Positions 10,935 to 22,932 of a stretch of DNA of 64,000 nucleotides are shown here, piece by piece; positions within the stretch are counted from its first letter, which is position 1; the number at the start of each line of letters is the position of its first letter. This DNA is from Ilex aquifolium (taxonomy: Eukaryota; Streptophyta; Magnoliopsida; Aquifoliales; Aquifoliaceae). The stretch covers positions 11,132,960 through 11,196,959 of the forward strand of contig OX637409.1 of NCBI GenBank assembly GCA_951799425.1. The letters run 5' to 3'. Both the position numbers and the translations under genes were made by a program. The notes beneath the pieces are model-generated. The model searched no databases and was not told the origin of the DNA. It saw nothing but the letters and a program-made list of their open reading frames with translations.

Positions 10935-12125
10935 TTACTCTCCATCACTCTCTTCATCATAACCCTCTGATTCTTCCCCTTCCTCAGACTCCTCATCATC
11001 TTCCTCATCCTCATTTACCCTGGAGGTTGAAGGTGCAGTAGGAACTTCTGGGATGGGTCTTCCAGGGGATGTGTGCATGTACATCTCCTTCATCATCACC
11101 ATCATTCCCTGAACTGAGGCCTCAATCTCATGCACCTTCGTCTCTAGTGCATCAAGTCTCCTAGGGACTAAGCGTGCTGAAACAGGCTTGAATGGCATGG
11201 TGGGTGCATTCGGTACAAAGTCCTCATCAGAATCCAGCTGAGCTCGCTCCCCACGACCCATAGCCTTCCTCTTTTGGCTACTAGCCCTGCCTATGGCCCC
11301 AGTCTCGGGGGGAGTGAGCTTTTCTGATGCGTAGCCCTTAACCTTAAAATGGTTACACAGTCGAGTAACCAAGCTCCCATACGGCAGGTTAGTCAATGGC
11401 TTCTCTGTGATGGCAAAGTCTTTCATAACTTCCCAAATAACAAGGGCAAAATCAATTGTTTTGCCCGACACAACAGCATCCAGGATGGCTAGCTTTTCCA
11501 TGTTTGGTTTCTTTTCTGCAGCCTTTGGGAGTAGGTTATAATGAAGCAGTTTGTTGAGAAGCCCATAAACATGCTTCAACCCACCACTATGAACCACTCC
11601 CTTGAATTCAGCCGGATCCTCATACATCAAATCGACATACTCTGCCTTAGTCTTAGCTCTTCCCATGTTGTAGGAATAGACAGGTGGGGAAGATGGAGGT
11701 CTCTGATAGTCTCCAAGAAAGGTGGCTATGACGTCAGGGGTCACTATAAATACCTTTCCCCTAACGTTCACTCTCAGAACTTCCCCAACAGCAACCTCAA
11801 CCAATTTCAATGAACGGTAGAACTCCCTCACCAATGCCAGGTTGTAACCCTCAACTTCCTTGAACCAGAAATGCATCACATGCCCCTCAATGATTTTCAC
11901 AACGGGATGAATAGGGGAAAGGGACGTTTTATCCAAAAAACGTTCACAGGTCACACCCTTACTCTCGATCAATTAGCGTCGGGCATCCCTCTTAGCCCTC
12001 TTCCTCTGCTCCTCTAGGTCCTCACTTGACCCTTCCCCGCCTCTCTTGCGGCTAGAGGACACCCTGGCAGGAGGGGAACTGGGCTCAGGTCCTGGTCCTG
12101 GTTCTGGTCTCTTAGTGCGAGCCAT
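10935..12125 (-). pseudogene. Athila ORF2 of element B (broken)
   Basis: It is homologous along its length to the ORF2 of A: the same MARTKRP start, RKRGGEGSS basic segment, core with FWFKEVEGYNLALVREFY and HSGGLKHVYGLLNKLLHYNL, LPYGSLVTRLCNHFKVKGY and an acidic C-terminus of mostly D, E, S and G. Preservation of the basic start and the acidic end in both copies supports them as real parts of the protein. It is broken, with about one break visible. There is no signal peptide or membrane span. The neighbouring spacer with the GTACCGGTAC module lies upstream, as in A. Confidence 0.8.
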
Positions 12126-12386
12126 TGAGATCCCTTGAAATGACTGGAGGAGATGGATGACTTTGAGGAATTTCGGCTCCAAGGCTAGGGTTTATCAGAT
12201 GAGGCTATCCGAAGCAAGCAAAATCAAGAGAGGTTTTATGGATTGAGAGGGAAGTAGAGAGAGTTATGGAACCTTGGAGTGTTTTCGAGTGAGGGAGAGA
12301 GATATAGGGCAGGAATTGAAGTGGGGAAATGAAGGGTTTAACGAGGGGTTTAAATTAAAAGCCCTAAAAAAAAAAAAAAATTTCGT

Positions 12387-12490
12387 GTCAGACAAATCGT
12401 ACCGGTACTTAGTACCGGTACCATACAGTACCGGTACTTAGACTCCAGAAGGTTTGGCGTACGGGTACTGTTCTGCTTTGTCAGACAAAC
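12387..12490 (-). repeat. GTACCGGTAC module upstream of ORF2 (element B)
   Basis: Palindromes GTACCGGTAC lie at 12399-12408, 12412-12421 and 12428-12437, with a degenerate fourth at 12459-12468. The block is bracketed by a direct repeat GTCAGACAAA (12387 and about 12480) and contains GACTCCAGAAGGTTTGGCGT. The same phrases occur in the LTR of B at 21791-21875 in the same order and orientation. Confidence 0.87.
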
Positions 12491-14290
12491 TCCTCCTGCT
12501 GAGCATACCACCACTCCAATTCAGCTTAGGACCTTCCTAGACATTTCCTCACATTACTTGTGACTCCAACTCCCTTCAAAAGATGTACTCCACTTAATTT
12601 CCACAATTTGATCCATCATGCCCAAGTTAAATTCAAAATTGCAAAGTGATTTAAAAACTTTGATGCATTCAACATCCAAGGAATGGATTTCTATTCTTTA
12701 ATTTTCAAAATGAGTATCCCAAAATGTAAAAATGGATTTAAACAACACACATAGTTCTAATCCTTTCCAAATATCAAAAACTTGAGCAATATTCCCTCAT
12801 TGTTGCAAGCCCTGAGTTATTTAACAAATTTCTCAAATGATTGAACTAGGCTAACATGAGCAAAACCATAGTCTTAGATACTAGTCTAAAGTATGCACCT
12901 AAACATTGATTTTCAACTTGTGTGTGTGTGAATTAAACAAGTAATTTGAACAGTTACACAACAGGATTCACATTCGAAAAGCTGGACAAATTCAGCTTCA
13001 ATGCAACAACTCACCAATGGACACTCTTAAGCAATGAAATACACTCAAGTTATCCTGGTATGCACTCCATGTGTACATGTGAGATAGAGTCTTGTGTTCA
13101 AAACAAAGTGTGCCCACATGTAATCCAAAAATGAAGTTAACAAACGAAAATGAAGCGAACTTGGCATAGTCTCATGAACAGAATATTAGGGCATTAGGTA
13201 GTAAGACTAAACTCATCATTCCCTTTGAAATATGCACCTCCCAACTTCTCTAGATCACTTAAGACTTTAAGGGTTAAAATGGGGCCTTGGGGTGGTATCT
13301 AGGAAATTGAAATGAAGGATATAGGATAACAAAGAGGGTTGTTCCGAGTGAGAGACTTTTATTCTAGAAAAACACTTCCCTTTTCATGGGATTTTGATTC
13401 TCACCCCGTCACCACATTCTTTGTTTCTTTTTTTTTTCTTTTTTTTTCTTTAACAATTTCCTTTTCTTTTTCTCTTTCTTTTCTTCTTTCACCCATTTTC
13501 TTCATTTTCTTGGATTTTCATTCTTTTTCCATTGAACTCTTTGAGTTTCAACATCATTTATCCCTTTTGTTTGGGTTTCCACACCATACATCCTTCACTT
13601 TTGCAATCACTCATTTCTTCTTTTAGGAACAACCAAGGTAAGGTATATCTTTCTTGTTTTCATAGGCTTGGTCAATTGTGTGGCATAGAAACGAATTCCA
13701 AAATAAGCTCAATCACGGCACTAGGGATAAAATTTGCACAAGAAAAAGGTTGAAGGCTCAAAATATTCAAAGATGGCCTAAGATCACTTCCAGGTCCGCA
13801 TGGGAGGGCATTATATGTTCAAGACAAATCAATCTACTAACCAAATGCACTAACCAACGCAAACATAATGAGACTATTGAACAACTTGGCAAAAAAAATG
13901 TTCTTTGAGTAATTGTAAATTCCCTCCAAAAAGGATTTGGCACTAAAGCTCTCAAGGGTCTTTACTCGTCTCCACTACTTATGTCAAGCTTAAAAACATG
14001 AATCCAATCCGTATATTGCCAAAATTACACATTCAAGAGTCACATACAGTTGAGTTCAAAAATCAATACCTAAATGATACTCATGCATAGGATCCACTTC
14101 CATAGAATACTCATGTGCACAAAGTTCACAACAAAGATCAACATGTCATCAAACCTCACACAAACACATTATGAAGGAATACAGATCAACAATTAGATAT
14201 TTTTTTCATCAAAAATTTTCAAAAATTTCACCTATTTTTCACAAATGCAAGCAAAAATTCCCAACAACCTTGGTGTATCATACAAATGGT

Positions 14291-14309
14291 GCACCTCACC
14301 CCCCAACTA
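14291..14309 (-). promoter_or_regulatory. Internal polypurine-tract-like sequence of element B
   Basis: In element sense it reads AGTTGGGGGGTGAGGTGC, about 230 bp after the end of pol. Position and sequence match the internal tract of A at 5390-5408. Confidence 0.55.
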
Positions 14310-14535
14310 GAACCATGCATTGTCCTCAATGCAATAAAAAGATATAGTATGCAATGGAAGACAATAAAAAAGATAAGTAGGGTAAGAGAACACCTCGCAA
14401 TTGCGCTTTCGACAAAAGTACCAAGATCTGGATCTAAGAGAACCCAATCTAAACAACCACATCAAGTGAGTGACATAAAATAACATTAACATAAATAAGT
14501 AAAAGTAACTGTACAGTAAAAGGAATAAACCCTAG

Positions 14536-17500
14536 CTAACCCTCCATCAATTCCGGGTATACCGGGTCAACTAAATCCTCCTCCACCACTTGTCCCTCGA
14601 AACCCTCAAAGAATGGCTTGAGTCTTTGGCCATTGACCTTGAATGTTTGGCCATCTTTAGGGTTTGTGATATCTACCGCTCCGTTGGGGTAGGCCGCCTC
14701 GACAAAATAGGGGCCATCCCAACGGGATCTTAGTTTTCCTTGGAATACGGAGAGACGAGAATTATACAAGAGTACTTTTTGCCCGGGCTTAAATGATTTC
14801 CGTGTGATGGAATTATTATGAAAAACTTTAGCCCGTTCTTTTGAAATTTTGGAACTCTCATATGCATCTCTTCGGATCTCTTCCAATTCATTCAGTTCCA
14901 ATTTTCTCTGCTCCCCGGCCATTCTCAAGTTAAAATTCAAGGTCTTTATGGCCCAGTAGGCCTTGTGCTCCATTTCAACCGGCAAATGGCAAGCTTTTCC
15001 ATAAACCAGCCGGTAGGGAGACATACCCAAAACAGTCTTATAGGCAGTACGATATGCCCATAAGGCATCGGTCAGTCTGGCTGACCAATCCTTCCTGTTC
15101 GGGTTAACCATTTTTTCCAAGATATTCTTAATCTCCCTATTGGCTAATTCAGCTTGGCCATTGGTCTGTGGGTGGTAAGCAGTGGATACCTTGTGTGTAA
15201 CGCCATATTTAAACATTAATGATGCAAATGGCCTATTACAGAAGTGGGATCCACCGTCACTGATCATTGCACGAGGCATCCCAAACCTCGAGAAAATGTT
15301 CTCTTTGAGGAATTTGACTACGACCCGGTGGTCATTAGTCTTGGTTGGGATTGCCTCTACCCACTTGGACACGTAGTCCACCGCCAGAAGAATGTACAGA
15401 TAGCCAAAAGACATGGGGAATGGACCCATGAAATCGATGCCCAACAGTCGAATATTTCTATGATAAGGACGGGGGAAAAGGGCATCATATTTCTGCGGGT
15501 CACACTACCCAATCGTTGGCATCTGTCGCATGCCTTACAGTATGAAACACAGTCTTTAATGAGAGAGGGCCAATAGAAACCTGACTGCAGAATTTTGGCC
15601 GAGGTTTTCTTTGCCGAGAAGTGTCCGCCACAAGCTAGGGAATGGCAGAATGCAAGGACATTCCGTTGTTCATTTTCGGGCACGCATTTCCTCATGACCT
15701 GATCTGGGCAATATTTGAACAAATACGGATTGTCGAAGTAAAAATACTTCACGTCTGCCATGAATCGTCTTTTATCCTCCAGGCTCTATTGTGGCGGTAT
15801 TTGTCCTGTTGCAAGGTAATTACAAATGTCAGCATACCAAGGACAAACTGAATGGATTGAAAGTAAATGCTCATCAGGAAAAGAGTCGGGAATAGGAATA
15901 TGCTCATTAGTCTCCTGCACCACCAGCCGGGATAAGTGATCCGCCACAACATTCTCAACTCCTTTTTTATCTTTAATTGTCAAGTCAAATTCTTATAGGA
16001 GGAGGATCCACCTAATGAGTCTTGGTTTCGCATCCTGCTTAGATAACAAGTACTTCAAAGCAGAATGGTCAGTAAAAACAACAATAGGCGAACCAATGAT
16101 ATATGAACGGAATTTATCGAGAGCAAACACTACAGCTAGCAATTCTTTCTCAGTGGTAGTGTAATTCATTTGAGCCTCATTAAGCGTTTTGCTAGCGTAG
16201 TGTATGACATGCGGTCTATTGTCCTTCCTCTGACCAAGCACTGCGCCAACCGCGTAGTCACTTGCGTCGCACATGAGCTCGAAAGGTAGATCCCAATTGG
16301 GTGGTCGCATGATAGGAGGCGTGACAAGCATGCTTTTTAGTTTTTTGAATGATGCCTCACACTCATCTGACCACTCAAAAGGAATCTCCTTAGACAGTAA
16401 ATTTGTCAGAGGTCGGGCCAATGCACTAAAATTTTGAATGAAACGGCGATAAAAACCTGCATGGCCCAAAAATGACCGGATGCCCTTGATGGTTGTTGGC
16501 GTGGGAAGGTTGGAGATGGCCTCCACCTTGGATTTGTCAACTTCGATGCCCCTTGCCGATACTATGTGGCCCAAGACTATTCCTTCCGTCACCATGAAGT
16601 GACACTTCTCCCAATTAAGCACAAGATCCTTTTCTTCACATCTCTCCAATACTCTCTCCAAGTTATCTAAGCATCCATCAAAGGAATCACCAAACACGGA
16701 AAAATCGTCCATGAAGACCTCCAAAATTTTCTCCACCATATCGCTAAAAATCCCCATCATGCACCGTTGAAAGGTCCCCGGGGCATTGCATAATCCGAAC
16801 GGCATACGGCGATAGGCAAAGGTGCCATATGGGCAGGTGAAGGTAGTCTTCTCTTGGTCCTCCAATGTGATCTCGATTTAGTTGTAGCCAGAGTACCCGT
16901 CTAGGAAACAATAAAATAGGTGCCCTGCTACCCTTTCCAAGACTTGATCGAGAAACGGCATTGGAAAATGATCTTTCCGTGTGCAAGCGTTGAGCTTCCG
17001 GTAGTCGATGCAAACTCTCCATCCGGTAATGACTCTTGTAGGTATGAGTTCATTTTCCTCATTTTCAATCACTGTGACTCCGGATTTCTTTGGGACGACT
17101 TGTGTGGGGCTTACCCATTTGCTATCCGCGATTGGAAAGATAATGCCCACATCAAGTAGCTTTAACACCTCATCCTTCACTACTTCTTTCATGCTCGGAT
17201 TCAATCTCCTTTGAGGTTGTCAGGATGTTTTAGCATCTTCCTCAAGATAGATGCGATGGGTGCAAATTATAGGACTGATTCCCTTGATATCTGCAATAGT
17301 CCACCCGATCGCTCCCTTATGCTTTCTCAATACCCCCAAAAGCTTTTCTTCTTGTTCCATGGTTAGGGTAGAGCTAAGGACTACCGGGAAAGTCTCATCA
17401 ATGCCAAGATAAGCATATTTCAAATGTGCGGGCAATGGCTTCAATTCCAGTTTTGGATTTTTCTCATCCGAAGGGAAAATTTTCTTCTCTTGCTCAGGTA

Positions 17501-20318
17501 GCTCTTCAAATGTGGGGATCCACCTTTTCATTCCTTTCAACTCCTCCACCTTTTCTTGCTCATCCAACTTCTCCAATTCAACCAATTCTTCCTCCTTAAG
17601 TTTCAACATCCCTTCTAACTCCAAGTGCTCATCAATCATCGTGTCAATTCTATTGACCTCATTTGCCTCCTCGTCATCCCCTGGTTGCCTTGCCAAATTG
17701 AAGACGTTAAGTTCCAGTGTCATGTTCCCGAATGCCAATTTCATCAGACCATTCCTGTAATTTATCACTGCATTAGATGTAGCAAGGAAAGGTCGCCCAA
17801 GTATCACGGGGATTTGGGAACTAAGATTAGCAACAGGATGAGTGTCCAATACAATAAAATCGACTGGAAAATAAAACTTATCGACTTGAACCAACACATC
17901 TTCCACTACTCCCCTTGGTGTGCGGATGCTACGATCCGCAAGTTGAAGTGTGATTGAAGTAGGCTTCAACTCCTCAAGCTTGAGTTGTTGATACACGGAG
18001 TAGGGAAGGAGATTGACACTTGCTCCCAGATCAAGCAATGCTTGTTCAACCCGGCAATTTTCGATAGTGATGGCAATTGTTGGACAACCGGGATCTTTGA
18101 ACTTGGGAGGAGTGTTGGTCCTCAGAATGGAGCTCACTTGTTCTGTCAAGAATGCCTTCTTCCGGACATTTAGCCTCCGCTTTACCGTGCATAGATCTTT
18201 CAAAATTTTGGCACATGACGGTATTTGCTTGATGGCATCGAGGAGCGGGATATTGATTTTTACCTGCTTAAACATGTCTAAAATATCAGAATAATTAGCC
18301 ACCTTGACAGGTGACTTCAAACGATGGGGAAAGGGGGCAGGCATAGGAGGAAAACACACGCTATCATCAATCACATGTTCATTTTCAATTTGCTCATTTT
18401 CTTTGTCTTTACTCACTTCACCTTTTTCGGCCACACGTTCCTTGGCCTCACCCTCAATGGGCTCTTCTATTGGCACTTGTGCCTTGGGTGGAACCTTTGG
18501 CACTATGGTCTTATCAATTTGTTTGCCACTACGAAGAGTGGTGACCGCCTTGAGGTGCTCACAATTCTCTTGGGTGGGCTCAACTGATTCAACCACATTT
18601 TGGCCCTTGGGATTTTGTTGTGGTTGAGAGGGGAATTTCCTCTTCTCTTGTTGAGACAAGCCTATGTGATTTGTGATCTTTGTGAGTTGAGCTGAAATGT
18701 CCTTATTGAAGGTGGTTTGGCTTTGAATGAAGGCATGGACCACATCTTCTAGACTCCTTTTATGAGGTGGTTGGTAGCTGGAAGAACTAGATGGGCCTTG
18801 TTGGGAAAAACTCTGTGGGGGAGGGTTGGATTGGTACCCTTGTGGATTGGACCGTGGGTATTGGGAGCTAGAAGCTTGCCCCTGACCTTGATATTGGGAT
18901 TGGTACTGACCTTGCTTGGGAGGTGCAGGAGATGTGTATGTATTTGAACCATAGGGGATGGGGTTCTCATTCCTCCAGCTGAAATTAGGGTGATCACGAT
19001 ACCCTGAATTGTAAGTGTTGGAATTTGAAGGAAATGGTTGCCTTGGTTGGTTAAAGGCATTGACTTGTTCATGGTATACTTCTTTCAGTGCTGGAATGCT
19101 CGGACACTCCGATGTGGAATGCTCGACACCACCACAAATAGAACAAGCCTCCTCGATTCTTGACACATGAGACATCTCTCGTCTCCTTTCCACCTCAGGG
19201 CTATCTACTTTCCTAGACAATTTGGAAATTTGTGAAAGTAGGTCCTCCCGGTCTTTCAAATCATATATCCCTCCCCTTTGAGATTGACCACTCACTGGCA
19301 ACGTCCTAGGTACATCACTTGGATCCCTAACATCCCACGATTGTGCATTTTCAGCCAAGGTACCAAAGTAGTCAAGGGCCTCGTCAGGGTGTTTGTTCAA
19401 AAATTCACCATTGCACATCATGTCAATGAATTGTCTATGGTTTGGTGAGATTCCTTCGTAGAAGAAACTCACCAATTGCCACGATTTAAAACCATGATGT
19501 GGTATGGATTGAATCAAATCTTTATAGCGATCCCAACACTGATAGAATTGTTCATTGGGTTTTTCAGAAAAGTTTTGAATGTCTTTTTTCAAAGAAGTGG
19601 TTCTGTGAACCGAAAAAAACTTTTTTAAAAAGAATGAAACTATATGGTCCCAAGATAGCATGGTCCGAGGCCCCATGGAATCAAACCAAATCTTTGCCTT
19701 ACCCTCCAACGAAAAAGAGAAAAATTTCATCCTTGCTATCTCTTCCATGTTGTAATTTGGGATAAAGGTTGCAACTATTTCCTCATAAGACTTTAGATGA
19801 CTATAAGGGTTTTCCTTCTCGACCCCATGAAATTTAGGGAGTATTTGCAACATCCATGGTTTGATTACAAAGAGATGAGCTTGGACAGGAAGAACAAGAC
19901 ATGATGGTGTGGCGCTACGGGTTGGTTGAAGGAACTCCCGCATTGTCCTTGGTGGAGGGTCAAGTTGGATGTTCGCTTCATTCCTAGGTGGGGGAAATTG
20001 CATTCGTGGGTTGGGCATCCTAGGTGGCTGCAATCCCCCACCCCTTTGCATATTCGGGTTAGGATCCTCATTATCAAAAGCATCGGGAGGGGGGTATTGC
20101 ATTCTTGGGTTAGGTATCCTATGTTCGGGCAATCCCCCACCCCTTTGAGCATTTGGATTTGCACCGACATTGTCAAAGTTTCCACCCCCTTGAATGTTTG
20201 GGTTGACATCCACATTTTCAAAATCGTCACCTGCATCCTCGGGTGGGTCTTGGTCTATGTTCATGTTGGGGCCTAAGGGTTGTCTAACTAATCGGTGATA
20301 GTCGTCCCTTCCCCACAT
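14536..20318 (-). pseudogene. Athila-type gag-pol region of element B (broken)
   Basis: The same order as in A. An N-terminal Asn/Pro/Gly-rich repeat segment (about 20300-19850) repeats NPNxQRGGG-like motifs. It is followed by the gag core (about 19850-19300), zinc knuckle [14 protein letters not shown] (near 19120), Q/P/S linker, protease [12 protein letters not shown] (near 18020), reverse transcriptase with FMDDFSVFG (near 16700), RNase H (near 16270-16050), integrase with GIDFMGPF and [10 protein letters not shown] (about 15440-15130), and RWDGPYFV near 14720. I prefer the methionine at 20318 (MWGRDDYHRL) as the gag start: an upstream in-frame ATG at 20384 would add a stretch that looks like a short intron. 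The region is a fossil with a few breaks. Confidence 0.85.
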
Positions 20319-20334
20319 GCAACAATATATATAT

Positions 20335-20415
20335 CTACAAATGAAATTATACACAAACAAGAATATGTACACGAGACAACGCACCTCAGCCCGTGATGAA
20401 GATCACGGGACTTAC
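20335..20415 (-). other. Candidate short intron in the leader of element B
   Basis: In element sense AAG/GTAAGT is a near-ideal plant donor at 20415, and TTTCATTTGTAG/ is an acceptor ending at 20335. The 81-nt interval is AT-rich, as plant introns are, and ends 17 bp before the preferred gag start. Splicing is inferred from sequence alone. Confidence 0.4.
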
Positions 20416-20460
20416 CTTCGTTGTTCGGAAATCACCTCCTTGGTTTGACACTTGCCTTCC

Positions 20461-20478
20461 CCGGCAACGGCGCCAAAA
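20461..20478 (-). promoter_or_regulatory. Primer binding site of element B (tRNA-Asp type)
   Basis: In element sense TTTTGGCGCCGTTGCCGG follows the LTR end immediately. TGGCGCCGTTGCCGGGGA is the primer site I know for Athila elements, complementary to the 3' end of tRNA-Asp. Confidence 0.85.
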
Positions 20479-22104
20479 TGATTGAGCAAAAATAATCCTA
20501 TTCCTAACCCTTTAAATACTATCCCCCAAAGTGTATGTGTGATGTATATTCAACCGGGAAGGGAGGTCACGCTCTCTTGGGATAGTGTGAAAAGAAAGGG
20601 CAATAGGAAAGGAAATAGGTCAGTGGGAATGTGATAGGTGAATGCACAAAAATGCTCCCCAATCGCAAGGAGACTTTCGTGGGTCATCTTTTACTTGGTG
20701 GTATTCCAAGGTCGTTTCCACGGGGAAGGAAGTAAACCAATTTGAAAGTGATTTTGGGAAAAGAAAGTGTAAAATTCTTGTCGTTGGAAATTGTTTGGTG
20801 AAGTGTGTGTTGGTGAAATTAGAATGAGAAAACAAGCGTTGGCAATTCCAAGAGGTCACTACAATGGGTATACTATCTCAACTCAAATCACTCCTCCGAT
20901 TGAGCAAGAATGAACGGTTGATTCACGGAAAGCCGAGGATGATGTTGGTGAGTGCCTAAGCATAAACCGTGACTAGGCCTACGGATTATCAAAGACTCAC
21001 TGAATCATCCACCTTCAATCCGGTCAAACCGAACCATGGGACTCTAAAGGGAGGGTGTAGAAAGAGTTGAAATGGTATACCCAAATGGGGATTCCCCTTG
21101 GTCTTGCCAACAAAAAGGGTTTAGCTACTCATACTTGAAATGGAAATGACAATGTAAAGATAATGCATTGTAAGAATATGGAGTTTTGAAGTAACTAAGT
21201 GCAAGAAATCATAGACTAGAAGTGAATGAAATGAAAATCTATTTTATATCTATGAACATGAATAACTTGGAAGCATTAATGGTAGAACTTAAATGAGAGC
21301 ATTAAACTAGCAATGATATAAGGGAAAATGACATTAATGACATTCAATGAAGATCTAAAGGTTCTTCCCCTTGATTACAAGACAATGTTGTAAAAGAAAT
21401 ACAAAAATCACCACTTTCTCTCTCTAAAACTACTATTTATCATCTTCTCCGCCTAGAGCTTCTCTCTCTATCTTCCTCTCTCTGCTATTGAAGAATGCTG
21501 ATCATTGGAGAGCTCTTTCCCTCCAAAACCGTGCCTGGTCTGCTCCTGTAGCTCCCTGAAGTGACCCCCATCAGTAGGGTGTAGCCTGGATGACCTGGAC
21601 AGGGGGAGTGCAGAGTTGGTCTGCACACCCAGCTCCTCCTCTTCTCTCTCTCTTCATTTAAAGTTGTAGCTCTAGAGTGCAGAGGAAGGTGTGGGCCTGA
21701 TGAACAATGTTGTGGGCGTGTCAGAGGAGTGTGGGAGCATCTATGGTGGGACCCTCGAAGTAGCTGAGCAGATCTGCAGATTCTGGGCTTGTCAGGCAAA
21801 TCGTACCGGTACTTCGACTCCAGAAGGTTTGGCGTACCGGTATTGAGTACCGGTACTGTTCTGCCTCCTTGTCTGAATCTTCTGATTCCTTTGCTCCTGA
21901 GCTGTCCCCAAGTCCTCTTTTCATCTCCTTTCATCCCAAGTGGTATGGGAAGGCCTTAACAACCCATATTTAGCTCCTTTCAACTGCAACCAAGAAATAT
22001 TGATGTTAAGACTTCAATAATCATAACTCATATCATTTAATCTTAAAAAACAAGTGAACTGAGCTGATTAGCACCTTAAAATATACAAAGTTTTGTGCTA
22101 ATCA
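20479..22104 (-). repeat. 5' LTR of element B (1626 bp)
   Basis: In element sense it starts TGATTAGCACAAAACTTTG at 22104 and ends GCTCAATCA at 20479, next to the primer site. It shares ends and the CCCAATCGCAAGGAG block with LTRs A and I. The palindromic module lies about 230-315 bp from its start, the same position as in A. Outside flank: GTTTC. Confidence 0.88.
21791..21875 (-). repeat. GTACCGGTAC module in the LTR of element B
   Basis: Palindromes lie at 21803-21812, 21834-21843 (one base off) and 21847-21856, in a frame of GTCAGGCAAATCG ... GACTCCAGAAGGTTTGGCGT ... CTGTTCTGCC. This is the same arrangement as the internal module at 12387-12490. Confidence 0.87.
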
Positions 22105-22932
22105 GTTTCTATACCTATTTCCATACTCTGGTTACACTAAGAGTATACTAAAACTTGAGATTGCATCTCTAATCATGCTACCCATTCCACATGCAACCCT
22201 AGGTTGAAAATAAACCTAGTTAGGGAAAAAAAAACTCTACCTCTTGAAGCGTAATACACGTAGTAAAAACTCCAAGAAAACCCAACTCAAGCTCCAAAAC
22301 CTCAATCCCAAAAATCTCGATCTTGAGACTTTGGCGAAACCCGTGATCTTTGGTACGTACTCATAGCTCTCGTCGCATAGAACACTTTTTGTTCTTGGCC
22401 CGAAGCAATCCAACGAATGGAACACCCTAGATCAGAGAAAAGATGTGGAGATGGGGGGAGAGTTTATCTCTCTTCTTTCTCTCTCTCTATTCCAAAAATT
22501 AGCTGAAAAATGGGGAAGAAAATTAGATTTTTTCCCCTTTGATACTCCCAATTTACTTTGCTCACAATGCGCCACACGTGCCTCCTATGTTTGATCTAAT
22601 TTGATCATGAATCAATTAAGTCTCGTTCTGTGTTAAGTTCAATATATTTTATTTGAACTAACGTAAAATTATTTTTCGAGTTATGCAAATAAAATTTGAT
22701 CGTATTTATTTTAGTCACGCAACGCTCGATCGCATCGTAAGACTCAAAAAATTCGACTGGCTCGGAATTCAAAGAAATTATCTTGGTAACTAGATTTCGC
22801 GAGACGAATCCAACGGTGAGGTTTGTTTTGTCATCTGATTTCTAGAAAAATTTGGGTTTTCAACCCGTACCGTCACAACTAATTATCATTTTTCCCTTTT
22901 TAATAAAATTTCAAATTTTACAGGGTTTTACA
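22105..22932 (-). repeat. Partial chromovirus LTR G
   Basis: In element sense it begins TGTAAAACCCTG at 22932 and runs to the edge of B. It is alignable with the first third of LTRs C, D and H, including the segment around CTACCTCTTGAAGCG (22237-22251) and the AGGTTGAAAATAAA block. The rest was probably separated by B's insertion and lies left of the window. Confidence 0.75.

Larger units (their letters stand above)
12126..14535 (-). other. Pol-to-ORF2 spacer of element B
   Basis: Non-coding counterpart of the spacer of A. In element sense it holds a polypurine-like block just after pol (14291-14309), a purine-rich tract (about 13420-13630) and the palindromic module (12387-12490). Long stretches are alignable by eye with A at 5161-7585. 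Apparent small frames here are not shared with A as proteins. Confidence 0.7.
10895..22104 (-). mobile_element. Element B: Athila-type Ty3/gypsy retrotransposon, broken, 3' LTR not in window
   Basis: Reading the - strand: 5' LTR (22104-20479), primer site, gag-pol, a 2.4-kb spacer, ORF2, then only about 40 bp of 3' untranslated sequence before element A's LTR begins at 10894. B's own 3' LTR is absent here, as expected if A inserted just past ORF2. The flank beyond the 5' LTR is GTTTC, inside chromovirus LTR G. Protein similarity to A is high throughout pol. The coding regions have a handful of breaks, so it is a fossil copy. Confidence 0.87.

Noticed and set aside
20319-20384. Hydrophobic N-terminus of B's gag frame as a signal peptide
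   Set aside because: It falls in a stretch bracketed by good splice signals and AT-rich composition, and gag proteins of this lineage do not need secretion.
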